DNA of 32,521 nt. Source: QEXZ01 sp034660015 (lineage in GTDB: Archaea; Halobacteriota; Syntropharchaeia; Alkanophagales; Methanospirareceae). How positions within the stretch are numbered: the stretch's first letter is position 1; each line of letters opens with the position of its first letter. This document shows positions 1 through 7,524 of this stretch, piece after piece. The notes below the pieces were generated by a model. The model made no database searches and was not told where the DNA came from. It saw only the letters and a list, made by a program, of their open reading frames with translations. The DNA lies in assembly GCA_034660015.1 (NCBI GenBank), contig JAYEII010000084.1:1-32521 (forward strand), in the 5' to 3' direction. A program made the position numbers and the translations under genes.

Positions 1-124
1 TCGTTTCTCATCCATTGGATGTGAAAAAAATATAAAAATGTGATTGTTTAAGATTGAAAGTTATATGCTCTCGGCGTGTTAGCATCGCCAACTTTGGTTT
101 TGTGCTGTCTTTAAGTTTACGGGA

Positions 125-622
125 ATGACTACAGATCATGTGGTTACTACCCATGTAGGCAGAGGAGGTCATTGGGCAGAAGCTGGCGTTTACAAAGGTT
201 CAGGTGGACCAACTTTGTGGTTATTCACGTATGATGACGATGAAGGGGGATGGGGATGGCATGGTACCACAAGCGCTACAACTTACAATGACATTGAAAT
301 TCAAGTCATAGGTCCACATAGTGGTAGTTATAGATATGGTATTTGGATTAACGGTGAATGGGAAAGATATGGGCATCTACCATACAAGGAAAACCGTGCT
401 GATCAAGCAAACGAGGTTTGGACAGAAACTGGCACCTACACTTCAGATACTATTGCAGCTTACCATAGCGAGCCACGTCTATACGTCGATTATAACCAGT
501 TAATATGGTGGAACGAAGAAGTGAGTACCCAGTGGAAGCGTAATTTCTGGCCGCCTTGGCCTGTAAAAGAAAGTCATTGGATGGGCTCGGATGCATGGAT
601 ATACAAAACATGGGTAGAGTAA
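125..622 (+). CDS. hypothetical Trp/Tyr-rich protein, probably extracellular
   Basis: I do not recognise a family. The 165-residue product is rich in W, Y and G, as in a beta-rich extracellular domain. It contains a VIGPHSG segment near residue 62 that matches the VIGQHSG segment near the C-terminus of the secreted protein encoded at 1805. No signal peptide is encoded after this ATG, and an in-frame TAG lies at 80-82, so the gene may have lost its 5' end. A hydrophobic, signal-like stretch (LYALGVLASPTLVL) is readable in another frame at about 61-105, consistent with a frameshifted start. A strong hairpin terminator follows. The coding call is fairly safe; the start is uncertain. Confidence 0.6.
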   Translation: MTTDHVVTTHVGRGGHWAEAGVYKGSGGPTLWLFTYDDDEGGWGWHGTTSATTYNDIEIQVIGPHSGSYRYGIWINGEWERYGHLPYKENRADQANEVWTETGTYTSDTIAAYHSEPRLYVDYNQLIWWNEEVSTQWKRNFWPPWPVKESHWMGSDAWIYKTWVE

Positions 623-633
623 ATAGTTTTTAT

Positions 634-687
634 CACGACAGATGTGATATCAGCATTTTCATGTCTGTCGTGGGTTTTTTATTTTTC
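634..687 (+). terminator. hairpin plus T-tract terminator
   Basis: CACGACAGA (634-642) pairs perfectly with TCTGTCGTG (664-672). The stem is followed by GG and a run of T from 675. It lies 12 bases after the stop at 622 and upstream of the next gene. Confidence 0.7.
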
Positions 688-704
688 ATGTTAAATTTAA
701 ATAT

Positions 705-1307
705 ATGAAAAAAATGAAAAAGATCCTGTTGGTGATAGGCATCGTAGCGCTTGCAGTTTCCTCAACAGGTGTAGTAATATACCAATTGTATCAACCTCAC
801 TATGAACCAGTTACTGAAGTAGAATATCCTGGTTCTTCAATAAACATCTCTCTTCCTTCCACAACCCCTAATCAATCACTTGAGCCAGCACCTTACCCGG
901 CTCTTGGTCTATTTCCAAAGCCGGGAGCAAAAAATGTGCCACTTATTACCCGTATCTCCATGAGTTTTCCCAGACCACCACAGTTTTTGAAGTTAGAAGT
1001 GGAGCCAGAGGTGGAGATAAGTCACGTCAAGAAGGAACTCATTTTTTATAGCGGTAAGTACACGTTTTATCTTGCCAAGCCCTTGCAACCCGAAACAACC
1101 TATACGGTTACAGTCATTGCAGGGCAAAAAAAACCTCCTGCTTCTGGTGCTGCTCCTACCGCAACTACAACTTGGCAGTTCACGACTATTTCAAAGAGAA
1201 TGATAGGAATATTTTTCGTAGTTCTAATAATTGTGTGTTCCGCTGTTTTCATTGGTATGCGGTATAAAAGGAGAAAGGATGTTGGGAAAAAAAGAGGGAG
1301 GAAATGA
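705..1307 (+). CDS. membrane-anchored protein with one Ig-like (Big_5/SbsA type) domain
   Basis: The 200-residue product has an N-terminal hydrophobic signal/anchor (about residues 5-27) and a Pro/Ser/Thr linker. Then comes one Ig-like domain from about residue 68 to 165, with the typical opening FPKPGAKNVPLITRISMSF and the closing pattern YTVTVIAG...WQFTT known from Big_5/SbsA-like domains. A C-terminal transmembrane helix (about 167-188) is followed by a basic tail (MRYKRRKDVGKKRGRK). The Ig-like domain should lie outside the cell. The stop codon overlaps the ATG of a 36-residue ORF (ATGA). Function beyond surface display or adhesion cannot be told. Confidence 0.75.
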   Translation: MKKMKKILLVIGIVALAVSSTGVVIYQLYQPHYEPVTEVEYPGSSINISLPSTTPNQSLEPAPYPALGLFPKPGAKNVPLITRISMSFPRPPQFLKLEVEPEVEISHVKKELIFYSGKYTFYLAKPLQPETTYTVTVIAGQKKPPASGAAPTATTTWQFTTISKRMIGIFFVVLIIVCSAVFIGMRYKRRKDVGKKRGRK

Positions 1308-1414
1308 CAACGTGGATTGAGACATTGTTACTGGCAATTACAATAATACCGGCATTACTTGGCGCAATATTATATCGATACAAGTTATTTTTTTCTCTCA
1401 GTAGCCTTGAGTGA
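1304..1414 (+). CDS. 36-residue single-helix microprotein, translationally coupled
   Basis: The ATG at 1304 overlaps the stop of the preceding gene (ATGA), with a GAGGGAGG ribosome-binding site at 1294-1301. The product, MTTWIETLLLAITIIPALLG followed by AILYRYKLFFSLSSLE, has one hydrophobic helix and a short basic stretch. The overlap suggests translational coupling to the Ig-domain membrane protein, so it may be a small partner of it. No family is recognised, and it could instead be the truncated start of a larger membrane protein whose remains lie just downstream. Confidence 0.4.
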   Translation: MTTWIETLLLAITIIPALLGAILYRYKLFFSLSSLE

Positions 1415-1415
1415 G

Positions 1416-1645
1416 GTATTGTTAGATAGAATGTTAGAACTGGTGCATGTTCAATCTGAGTGATCTGCTGCTTTGTCTGAAGTCCTTATTGTCTTGATAG
1501 AAAGAGATAACATCACCTTATGGGTTCATGCAGATATGGATAAGGAAGGGTTCCTGATGTCAATGAGGTTATGAGAGAAGTACTTCCATCAGTTCACCTC
1601 CATCAGCTAACGGTTATTGCCAAAAAGTATGAACTTCATATAACC
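1416..1645 (+). pseudogene. decayed gene fragment
   Basis: Coding-like translation is readable in two frames. From 1416 the frame gives VLLDRMLELVHVQSE, a TGA stop, then SAALSEVLIVLIERDNITLW and onward to DKEGFLMSMRL. The reading then shifts frame at about 1556 to DVNEVMREVLPSVHLHQLTV and AKKYELHIT. The pieces join into one plausible protein segment with one stop and one frameshift. The family is unknown. The end runs into the repeated leader at 1635. Confidence 0.35.
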
Positions 1646-1747
1646 CCTCGCTTTTGTTCGCTAAAAAGCGAACATTTTCGATAGTTTTATCAGGGGTTTG
1701 AGCAATACTGTCACTGAGCGCCGAGGAAGGGGCGCTAAAAAGGAGGG
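1635..1747 (+). promoter_or_regulatory. repeated promoter/leader element, copy 1
   Basis: A TATA-like TTCATATAA (1634-1642) is followed by a 55-base stretch (1647-1701) identical to 3092-3146. Within it lies the 18-bp palindrome GTTCGCTAAAAAGCGAAC (1656-1673), near the expected transcription start. A second hairpin, GCGCC...GGGGCGC (about 1718-1735), precedes an AAAAAGGAGGG stretch. The element could be an operator at the start site, a structured 5' UTR, or both. It precedes the secreted protein gene at 1805. Confidence 0.6.
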
Positions 1748-1804
1748 AAAATAAAAAGATGAAGGGAAGGGAAAAGAAAGGGTTTAAAGAATTTAGGAGG
1801 AGAT

Positions 1805-2758
1805 ATGGAAAAAATGAAAAAGAAAGGAAAAGTAACAATTGGAGCAATGTTAATAGTGGCATTGCTTGCAAGCATGGCTTTTGTATCAGCAGTGAGTGCG
1901 TATGAGCATGGAATAGACGATGAGAAGAGCTACGATATCGATAAGTTGTCGCAGGTCCTCGAAGATGCCGTAACTGGTTATAATGAGGCGGTGACGGAAG
2001 GACGCCTCGAAGATGCGCAGGGTTATGTAGAGAAAATCGACCAAATTATAACAGAACTGGAAGCATTTGGTATGGAAGTGGAGTTCACGGCGACACACGA
2101 AAATCAAGGAATGCCGACGACCGTATCTGTAAGTGTTAATCCTGCTACTGAACAAAACCGAACCCGGGGTCATTCTATCTCAGCAAACGAGGAGCAACTT
2201 GAAATAATGAACCAGCTTGTGGGACAAGACATCACGATAGGAGAGTTCTATGAAAAAGTCATTCCAGAGGTTCTGGAGGACATGCCCGAAGAGATAGCCG
2301 AGCATCTTTACGCAACTAAAATGATTTGGCCTGATCCATCTATGCCTCCAAAGGGAGAAGATCACTCACAGGCTGTGGTGACAAAAGCGTTTAAACCCGC
2401 CTCTGACACCGAGCAACCAAAACTTATTATTCTGACACGTCATTACTCTAAGATGGAGGCAGAATGGCCTGATATAGACTTCAAATCATGGAGTAGAGTG
2501 TGGTTGCCACATCCCTGGTATAGGCTGCCTTACATGGCTGTGTGGTCTGGTTTGTATTACCAAGATGGAGGTCTGAAAGACTTTGACTTTGACGATGGCT
2601 ACAACGTTTACAAGGTAGAAGCTAGTGGCTCTTATTCTACTAGCACCGCGGGTAATTATCGTGTGATTGGACAGCACTCTGGGACACACCCACCGGGCTA
2701 TGAACCACCAGGATACTACGTAATTACTCCAACAGATTGGATCTATGTAGGCCCTTGA
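1805..2758 (+). CDS. secreted protein of unknown function
   Basis: The 317-residue product begins with a clear signal peptide (hydrophobic core about residues 11-30, likely cleavage after AVSA). An acidic helical region follows (about 40-75, KLSQVLEDAVTGYNEAVTEG). The C-terminal half is rich in W/Y/P/G. Its last 60 residues (YKVEASGSYSTSTAGNYRVI, then GQHSG and TPTDWIYV) resemble part of the product at 125, so the two may share a domain. The start is chosen because AGGAGG lies at 1796-1801. The gene is preceded by the repeated leader and followed closely by a small membrane protein gene. No enzyme motif is visible. Confidence 0.7.
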   Translation: MEKMKKKGKVTIGAMLIVALLASMAFVSAVSAYEHGIDDEKSYDIDKLSQVLEDAVTGYNEAVTEGRLEDAQGYVEKIDQIITELEAFGMEVEFTATHENQGMPTTVSVSVNPATEQNRTRGHSISANEEQLEIMNQLVGQDITIGEFYEKVIPEVLEDMPEEIAEHLYATKMIWPDPSMPPKGEDHSQAVVTKAFKPASDTEQPKLIILTRHYSKMEAEWPDIDFKSWSRVWLPHPWYRLPYMAVWSGLYYQDGGLKDFDFDDGYNVYKVEASGSYSTSTAGNYRVIGQHSGTHPPGYEPPGYYVITPTDWIYVGP

Positions 2759-2784
2759 TAGGCGATAAAAGGCGGGTGACAAAA

Positions 2785-2961
2785 ATGAAAAACACAAAGA
2801 AAAGTTTGTGGGGTGAAGGCAGTTTGATGGTAGGGACATCCTCCTCCGCCGTGAGTATTGCTATTCATCCCACAGGCATTTTTTATTTTATTGTATTTGT
2901 GATTTTACTTCTGATTGTAATTTTGATCTGGAGATATTGGAGGAAGAAAACCATTAAGTAA
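2785..2961 (+). CDS. 58-residue single-pass membrane protein
   Basis: The ATG at 2785 follows GGCGGGTGAC, a plausible ribosome-binding site; longer in-frame starts would overlap the previous gene. The product has a polar N-terminus, one transmembrane helix (FYFIVFVILLLIVILI), and a basic C-terminal tail (WRYWRKKTIK). The stop of the secreted protein lies 26 bases upstream, so the two are probably co-transcribed. Family unknown. Confidence 0.5.
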   Translation: MKNTKKSLWGEGSLMVGTSSSAVSIAIHPTGIFYFIVFVILLLIVILIWRYWRKKTIK

Positions 2962-3079
2962 AAGCAAGATATCTGGTGTAGAATTATTATGCAAACGAAG
3001 ATATGGTGACTTTTGAGAAATGTTTGCGAACTGGAAACTGAGAGTCCCATAGTGGCATCTTAGACGGGTATTGCATTCA

Positions 3080-3193
3080 TTTATATACCCTCTCGCTTTT
3101 GTTCGCTAAAAAGCGAACATTTTCGATAGTTTTATCAGGGGTTTGAACAATGCTATCAGTGAGCGCCGAGGAGGGGCGCTAAAATAAAAGGAG
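3080..3193 (+). promoter_or_regulatory. repeated promoter/leader element, copy 2
   Basis: A good TATA box, TTTATATA (3080-3087), lies about 25 bases before the palindrome GTTCGCTAAAAAGCGAAC (3101-3118). The stretch 3092-3146 is identical to 1647-1701. The following 38 bases, including the GAGCGCC...GGGGCGC hairpin (about 3160-3179), differ at only a few positions. The AAGGAGGTGA ribosome-binding site of the next gene follows directly. Confidence 0.65.
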
Positions 3194-3208
3194 GTGAAAA
3201 CGAAAAAA

Positions 3209-3943
3209 ATGAAGAAGAGAATAGCCGGGATATTAGCAGTACTGCTACTTCTATGCACAGTTGTCCCAGTAATGGCTGCTGAATACTCTGTAACCACTAT
3301 CGAACACTACCAATTCATGAACGATCTGGACCCATATGGTTCGCAGTGCTATGAGAAGGTCGAGTATTGGCTGCATGACTATGATGGATGGACTGAAGAA
3401 TTCCATGAGACCGAACACGATGAGGAGGACAGTGATTTTAGATGTTCTAACGTAGGTTATCAAGGTCTTGATGAGGCGGATTTCCACTACCATTTTGGAC
3501 ATAGGGTAGATGAGATATGGTCTACGGTGATTTGCCTTTGGGACTATCCATTCTATGGTGTAGTAACTCCGCTGGAGGTCTCAGAGAAATGGGATAAGGA
3601 TAACGAGTGGGTGCTATTGCATAGTTGCAAAGTATTGAAAGACGTAAGCTCTTGGGGAGATGCCTTAAAGTACTCTCACATGCTGCTCGGGTTTAAAACA
3701 ACTACTTATGCAACTCCTGCTCTTCCAGACAATGTTCTTAGAAGAGCAGTGCAGTACGATTACACCGTCATAAATGCGTACTACTATGGTACGAAGCAGA
3801 CATATGGAAGCGATGTTCAAGCCACAGCAATAGCCGATACCTTGGACCAGTGGAACAATGATCACTTACACGGACATGGGACAGTGGCTTCAGACGAGTA
3901 TCCAGATGACGATACAGTGTACTATGCAAGCTGGAGTTGTTAA
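3209..3943 (+). CDS. secreted protein, possible caspase-fold (DUF6345-like) peptidase
   Basis: The start is set at ATG 3209, 12 bases after AAGGAGGTGA; an upstream GTG at 3194 lies inside that ribosome-binding site. A signal peptide ends near VPVMA-AEYS. The mature part begins HYQFMNDLDPYGSQCYEKVE. It contains a YHFGH segment (about residue 92) and, about 40 residues on, a hydrophobic strand ending in a cysteine (WVLLHSCKVL), then WGDALKYSHMLLGFKT. This His/Cys spacing, and the 'LHxxLGF' segment after the cysteine, remind me of DUF6345 and clan CD (caspase/gingipain-like) peptidases. That is from memory and needs a profile search. The next gene, 16 bases downstream, encodes a PepSY-like secreted protein. 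Confidence 0.6.
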   Translation: MKKRIAGILAVLLLLCTVVPVMAAEYSVTTIEHYQFMNDLDPYGSQCYEKVEYWLHDYDGWTEEFHETEHDEEDSDFRCSNVGYQGLDEADFHYHFGHRVDEIWSTVICLWDYPFYGVVTPLEVSEKWDKDNEWVLLHSCKVLKDVSSWGDALKYSHMLLGFKTTTYATPALPDNVLRRAVQYDYTVINAYYYGTKQTYGSDVQATAIADTLDQWNNDHLHGHGTVASDEYPDDDTVYYASWSC

Positions 3944-3959
3944 AAAGGAGACGAAGAAA

Positions 3960-4721
3960 ATGAAAACCAAAGTTAAGTTGTTGGTAGTAAGTGGATTGCT
4001 CATGCTTGCTATATGCGGAATTGTACTACAAGCACAAACGCAAACCGGGAATGGGAATTGGGGTGGTATCATGTCTCCTATATCAGGTGATATCGTGCTA
4101 AAAACCGATTTGCCTGATGCACCAGCCACCTCGCCAATATACAAGGTTATAGATAATGGAACCGTGTCCTACTGCAAGCCAGATATGATGCACGTAAAGA
4201 AGACCCTGCCGTTAGAAAAGGAAGCAATCGACATTGCAAAGAAATGCTTAGAAAAGTATGGAGGCATACCGAAAGATGCTGTGCTTTCAGGCGTCGAAAC
4301 CAGCTACCTATATGGAATGAACACTAAAACTGGAGAAGTTGTGGAAGAACATCCTTTAAGTGTAAATGTCAAATTTGAGAGAGAAATTAACGACATGCCA
4401 GTGGTCGGTGCTGGTGGAGAGATAGATATATCACTTGGCGAAAATGGAGAGCTGCTCTTCCTTTCAAAATGCTGGAGATCGCTTGAGTATGCTGGCGAGG
4501 TGGAAATAATCTCTGCAAGTGAAGCTTTCGAAGAGTTCGAAAAGGGAGAACTCATTCAAAAGCCAATGTCCCAAGAAGAAGTTGAGGTAACACAAATAAA
4601 ACTTGGATACTATGCAGAAGCACCGGGAAAGAGGCAAGAATTCTATAAACCAGCATGGATATTTTACACAAAGGATGAGGCAGGCGACGTGATGCGACTA
4701 TGTGTAAATGCCGTAGCATGA
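3960..4721 (+). CDS. secreted PepSY/FTP-like protein
   Basis: The ATG at 3960 is chosen for the AAAAAGGAG at 3943-3951 and the signal peptide that follows (MKTKVKLLVVSGLLMLAICG); an upstream in-frame start would overlap the previous gene by 85 bases. The 253-residue product has a region EKEAIDIAKKCLEKYGGIPK followed by a strand-rich part (FEREINDMPVVGAGGEIDIS) and ends with a WIFY-type strand. Repeated alpha/beta units with 'LPVVGxGGxI' are seen in PepSY, FTP and YycI-like proteins, which often act as peptidase inhibitors or propeptides. Next to the putative peptidase at 3209, a role as its chaperone or inhibitor is an inference. It is probably co-transcribed with 3209. Confidence 0.55.
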   Translation: MKTKVKLLVVSGLLMLAICGIVLQAQTQTGNGNWGGIMSPISGDIVLKTDLPDAPATSPIYKVIDNGTVSYCKPDMMHVKKTLPLEKEAIDIAKKCLEKYGGIPKDAVLSGVETSYLYGMNTKTGEVVEEHPLSVNVKFEREINDMPVVGAGGEIDISLGENGELLFLSKCWRSLEYAGEVEIISASEAFEEFEKGELIQKPMSQEEVEVTQIKLGYYAEAPGKRQEFYKPAWIFYTKDEAGDVMRLCVNAVA

Positions 4722-4737
4722 GCTTTTAAAACAAAAA

Positions 4738-4766
4738 ATATTTTTTTCTTTTTCTTTTTTTTTTAT
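4738..4766 (+). terminator. oligo-T archaeal terminator
   Basis: After the stop at 4721 a nearly pure T/C stretch with several T runs (4740-4766) lies on the coding strand. Runs of T without a hairpin are typical archaeal terminators. The next gene begins just after, at 4784. Confidence 0.55.
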
Positions 4767-4783
4767 TTGGTAAATGTGTAACT

Positions 4784-5056
4784 ATGAAAAAATGGAAAAT
4801 TGGTGCAATACTCGGAGCACTTTATTATTTACTTGGGCTCTTGTCCGTTAGTTATATTCTTAAATTAGATGAAATTGGAATAATCATTTTTCTTCCAACT
4901 TTTCTTAGTGGGAGGGTGATATATGCCTTAATAAATGCTATATTTCCAAATAGCATTGTGATAACTCTCATGGCAATGCTTTTATCAACAATAGTTTGGG
5001 CTTTAATTGGAGCTGGACTTGGTCACTTGGTCGAGATATTCATGAACTGGCTTTAG
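4784..5056 (+). CDS. small membrane protein, about three helices
   Basis: The 90-residue product (start MKKWKIGAILGALYYLLGLL) has three hydrophobic segments at about residues 6-25, 32-55 and 60-85. No family is recognised. It follows the T-rich terminator of the secreted-protein operon, so it may have its own promoter. No strong ribosome-binding site is visible. Confidence 0.5.
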   Translation: MKKWKIGAILGALYYLLGLLSVSYILKLDEIGIIIFLPTFLSGRVIYALINAIFPNSIVITLMAMLLSTIVWALIGAGLGHLVEIFMNWL

Positions 5057-5198
5057 GATATTTTCTGACCTAAGACGTTTTTTTCTATGAATTGCCCAGT
5101 TTATTTCCAAATCCATCGGGTTTGAGAGTTGCAATTTGTAGCAGGTTTTTGTTTGCAAAAAAAAGTTCTTTTTCTTTTTGAAACGCTTATTAATATTC

Positions 5199-6395
5199 AT
5201 GTCCAATCAAAAATCACGATTACAACCTCAAATTCAGGCACAGAAGCAATTACTACTGTTTTCTATTGTCATACTCCTCTTTTGCTCTTTCATAGGTGCG
5301 GTCATCACGGTTCATCCGCTTTACATAAAAGAAGAATTTGTCGAACAGCCCGCATTGGTTGGATTAATAGCAGCAATATCGTCCTTTGCCGGATTAACAT
5401 TCAGCCTCCCGATTGGCACTCTTTCTGACCGGGAGGGAAGAAAACCGATGTTAATCGTCTCTTTTGGGCTCGTATCAGTTGTGCTCCTTGCGTTTTTCAT
5501 TAATACCCGCCTCTATCCATTAATATTGTTGCAAATAGCACTTGGTGTTTTCATGGCTCCGATATGGATTGTTGGCGAAGCGTTCATCAAGGACATCTCA
5601 CCAACAGAAAGGCGAGGAGAATTCAGGTCTTTTTTCGGTACCTTTGCAAATGCGGGGCTGCTCATAGGACCTTTAATAGGTGGTTTCCTGGCAGGGGCGT
5701 TTGGAATACGGTCCCCATACCTTTTTGCGGCTATCCTGCTCGTTGTACCCTTAAATTTGATTGTGGTATTTGGAATGAAGGACGGGCATAGTAACACAAA
5801 TAAAAATCAGGCAGTGAGGGATTTTTTACCCGTGCTAAAGGAGTTCTTGCAGCAGGGAGAGCTAAAGCTCCTGGCTCTCTGCACCGTGTCGCTGTACTTC
5901 TGGTACGCCGTGAGATGGGTATTTGGTCAGCTATTCCTTCTGGATCGGGGCTTTAGCTACTCCATAATAGGAATTTGGTTAGCCGTTTCTGTCCTACCAT
6001 TTCTCCTTTTCCAAATACCCGCTGGAAAATTAAGCGACAAAATAGGCAAATCAAAAATAATCTTTCTCGGGTTCTTGATTTCCGCGGTATCGCTCATACC
6101 CCTGGGATTTATGAGTTCTATTTCAAGTCTATTAGCAACGACATTTATCGTATCTATCGGTACCGCCTTTGTCGAGCCGTTAATCGAAGCAAGGGTCACG
6201 GATATAGTGCCAAAAGAGAGATATGGCGCTTATTCAGGCATATTTGAATTCACAAAAACTTTGGGTCTCATGTTAGGACCCGTGGGTTCGGCAATCTTCG
6301 TTTATTCGTTTGGAATCTCCTATTCCTTCATTCCTGCTGTTGTATTATTCTTTATCCTGACTGCAGCTCTTTTTCTATACAAAAAACCTTTTTGA
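5199..6395 (+). CDS. MFS transporter
   Basis: The product is a major facilitator superfamily permease with about 12 transmembrane helices and 398 residues, a normal length. The loop between helices 2 and 3 carries the MFS motif A, GTLSDREGRKP. A second copy in the C-terminal half is GKLSDKIGKSK, as expected for the internal duplication. The ATG at 5199 is preferred to a TTG at 5178, because the extra seven residues (KRLLIFM) are not needed. Substrate cannot be told; the overall look is that of the drug/multidrug efflux type. It is monocistronic as far as can be seen. Confidence 0.88.
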   Translation: MSNQKSRLQPQIQAQKQLLLFSIVILLFCSFIGAVITVHPLYIKEEFVEQPALVGLIAAISSFAGLTFSLPIGTLSDREGRKPMLIVSFGLVSVVLLAFFINTRLYPLILLQIALGVFMAPIWIVGEAFIKDISPTERRGEFRSFFGTFANAGLLIGPLIGGFLAGAFGIRSPYLFAAILLVVPLNLIVVFGMKDGHSNTNKNQAVRDFLPVLKEFLQQGELKLLALCTVSLYFWYAVRWVFGQLFLLDRGFSYSIIGIWLAVSVLPFLLFQIPAGKLSDKIGKSKIIFLGFLISAVSLIPLGFMSSISSLLATTFIVSIGTAFVEPLIEARVTDIVPKERYGAYSGIFEFTKTLGLMLGPVGSAIFVYSFGISYSFIPAVVLFFILTAALFLYKKPF

Positions 6396-6450
6396 TACAA
6401 TGAGAAGTATTTAAATCTGAGAGTTCGTTTATTAGTAAGAGGGGGCAGAA

Positions 6451-6660
6451 ATGAACGAAAAACAAATCATCCAAAAACTGCAATCAAAAGACAAGGATGA
6501 GATACTGGATATCCCAGTGCTACTGATAAATGAAAAAAGGTGGAATATCAAAATCGGATTCACATACGACGATTTTTATAAAGTTTATCGAGATTATCAT
6601 CTGTTACCTTATCATAGTGAACAGCTAAAGAAATATTTTGGTGATATAATTGAGATTTAG
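6451..6660 (+). CDS. hypothetical protein, N-terminal part of an interrupted gene?
   Basis: The 69-residue product begins after a GAGGGGG ribosome-binding site (6438-6445) and ends with TAG at 6658-6660. The next coding stretch (6673-6906) continues in exactly the same frame with no other stop. The two may therefore be one 151-codon gene broken by a single amber codon. I do not recognise this N-terminal segment. Confidence 0.5.
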   Translation: MNEKQIIQKLQSKDKDEILDIPVLLINEKRWNIKIGFTYDDFYKVYRDYHLLPYHSEQLKKYFGDIIEI

Positions 6661-6672
6661 AGATTTTCACGG

Positions 6673-6906
6673 TTGAAAGAGGAGAAGATAGATGAGATGA
6701 GCGTCTGGATACCTGCGCTGGAGGACTTGTTCATTATGAAGGCGTGCCATTCAATAGATACATACGAAACCGATGCTATCGGTGATGCAAAAAGGATTTA
6801 TGAGGAAATTGACATGGAAATTGTGCACAAAGAGCTGAGAAATCAGAACGAAAGGGTAAATGAAAAAGTCAAGCGGTGGCTAAGTGAGTTTGTTGAGAGA
6901 AAATGA
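6673..6906 (+). CDS. C-terminal segment resembling a nucleotidyltransferase-fold protein
   Basis: The first possible start is TTG at 6673, an internal ATG being at 6694. The segment VWIPALEDLFIMKACHSIDT, followed by DAIGDAKRIYEEID, matches the 'PEDLIxxKxxA...KDxxDxxxLL' pattern near the C-terminus of nucleotidyltransferase-like proteins (AbiEii/DUF6036 type, often part of toxin-antitoxin pairs). No catalytic N-terminal half is present here or in the ORF just upstream. It is likely a remnant, or the tail of the gene starting at 6451. It ends 10 bases before the NTPase gene. Confidence 0.45.
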   Translation: MKEEKIDEMSVWIPALEDLFIMKACHSIDTYETDAIGDAKRIYEEIDMEIVHKELRNQNERVNEKVKRWLSEFVERK

Positions 6907-6916
6907 ATAAAGGACA

Positions 6917-7465
6917 ATGGACATGAGACTGGGGATAACCGGGAAGCCGAGGGCAGGGAAGTCAACGATTATAAAAGCAGTGATAAAGAGATTGAAAGCA
7001 GAAGGTATAGCCGTGGGCGGCATGCTTACTGCAGACATACATGAAGGAAGAGTAAGGGTAGGCTTCTCCTTAGAGGATATAAATACCGGCGGAAAAGGTA
7101 TTTTGGCACATGTATATCACCGCCAGACAGGTCCAAAGGTAAAAGTGGGGAAATACATCGTAAATCTCACTGATTTGGATTCCATAGGTGCGAACTCGAT
7201 AAAGAATGCGCTGGGACAGCCAGACCCAATTATAATTATCGTGGATGAGATAGGACCAATGGAACTGAAGTCAAAGCGATTCATAGAAGCTGTGGAAGAA
7301 GCAATAGTAAGTGGAAAGTCTATGCTCGTCTCTGTTCATCAAAGGTCGGAGCACGAGTTGGTAAAGAGGGTAAAAAAAGAGTTTGAGATGTTTGAGGTTA
7401 CGCAAGAGAACAGGGACGAAATGGCGAATTGCATTATTCAGCGGTTCAGCGGTTTAGAGGTTTAG
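6917..7465 (+). CDS. THEP1-type nucleoside-triphosphatase (NTPase_1 family)
   Basis: This is a P-loop NTPase of the THEP1/NTPase_1 family; characterised members hydrolyse NTPs to NDPs, with unclear cellular role. Walker A is GKPRAGKST (residues 9-17) and Walker B is IIIIVDEIGPME (about 109-120). Length, 182 residues, is normal. The ATG at 6923 is a good alternative start, as it is better spaced from AAAGGA (6908-6913). The 3' end, ...QRFSGLEV, is encoded by a short repeat (AGCGGTTTAGAGG) that forms a hairpin with the end of truD. Confidence 0.85.
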   Translation: MDMRLGITGKPRAGKSTIIKAVIKRLKAEGIAVGGMLTADIHEGRVRVGFSLEDINTGGKGILAHVYHRQTGPKVKVGKYIVNLTDLDSIGANSIKNALGQPDPIIIIVDEIGPMELKSKRFIEAVEEAIVSGKSMLVSVHQRSEHELVKRVKKEFEMFEVTQENRDEMANCIIQRFSGLEV

Positions 7466-7524
7466 CGTATTGGTGGTTTGGAATTTATTTCTAAATCGCT
7501 ACGCCTCTAAGCCTCTAAACCGCT
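7448..7524. terminator. inverted repeat between convergent genes
   Basis: AGCGGTTTAGAGG (7448-7460) is perfectly complementary to CCTCTAAACCGCT (7512-7524). Each arm overlaps the 3' coding end of its gene and supplies or adjoins its stop codon. It could form a hairpin in either transcript. The same 13-mer occurs at the end of purD. Confidence 0.5.

Noticed and set aside
3858..3959. Longer N-terminus for the PepSY-like gene
   Set aside because: It would overlap the upstream gene by 85 bases and hide the signal peptide; the ATG at 3960 has its own ribosome-binding site.
6658..6660. Possible pyrrolysine TAG
   Set aside because: TAG serves as a normal stop for other genes here (purD, truD, the NTPase), and no pyrrolysine gene is in the window.
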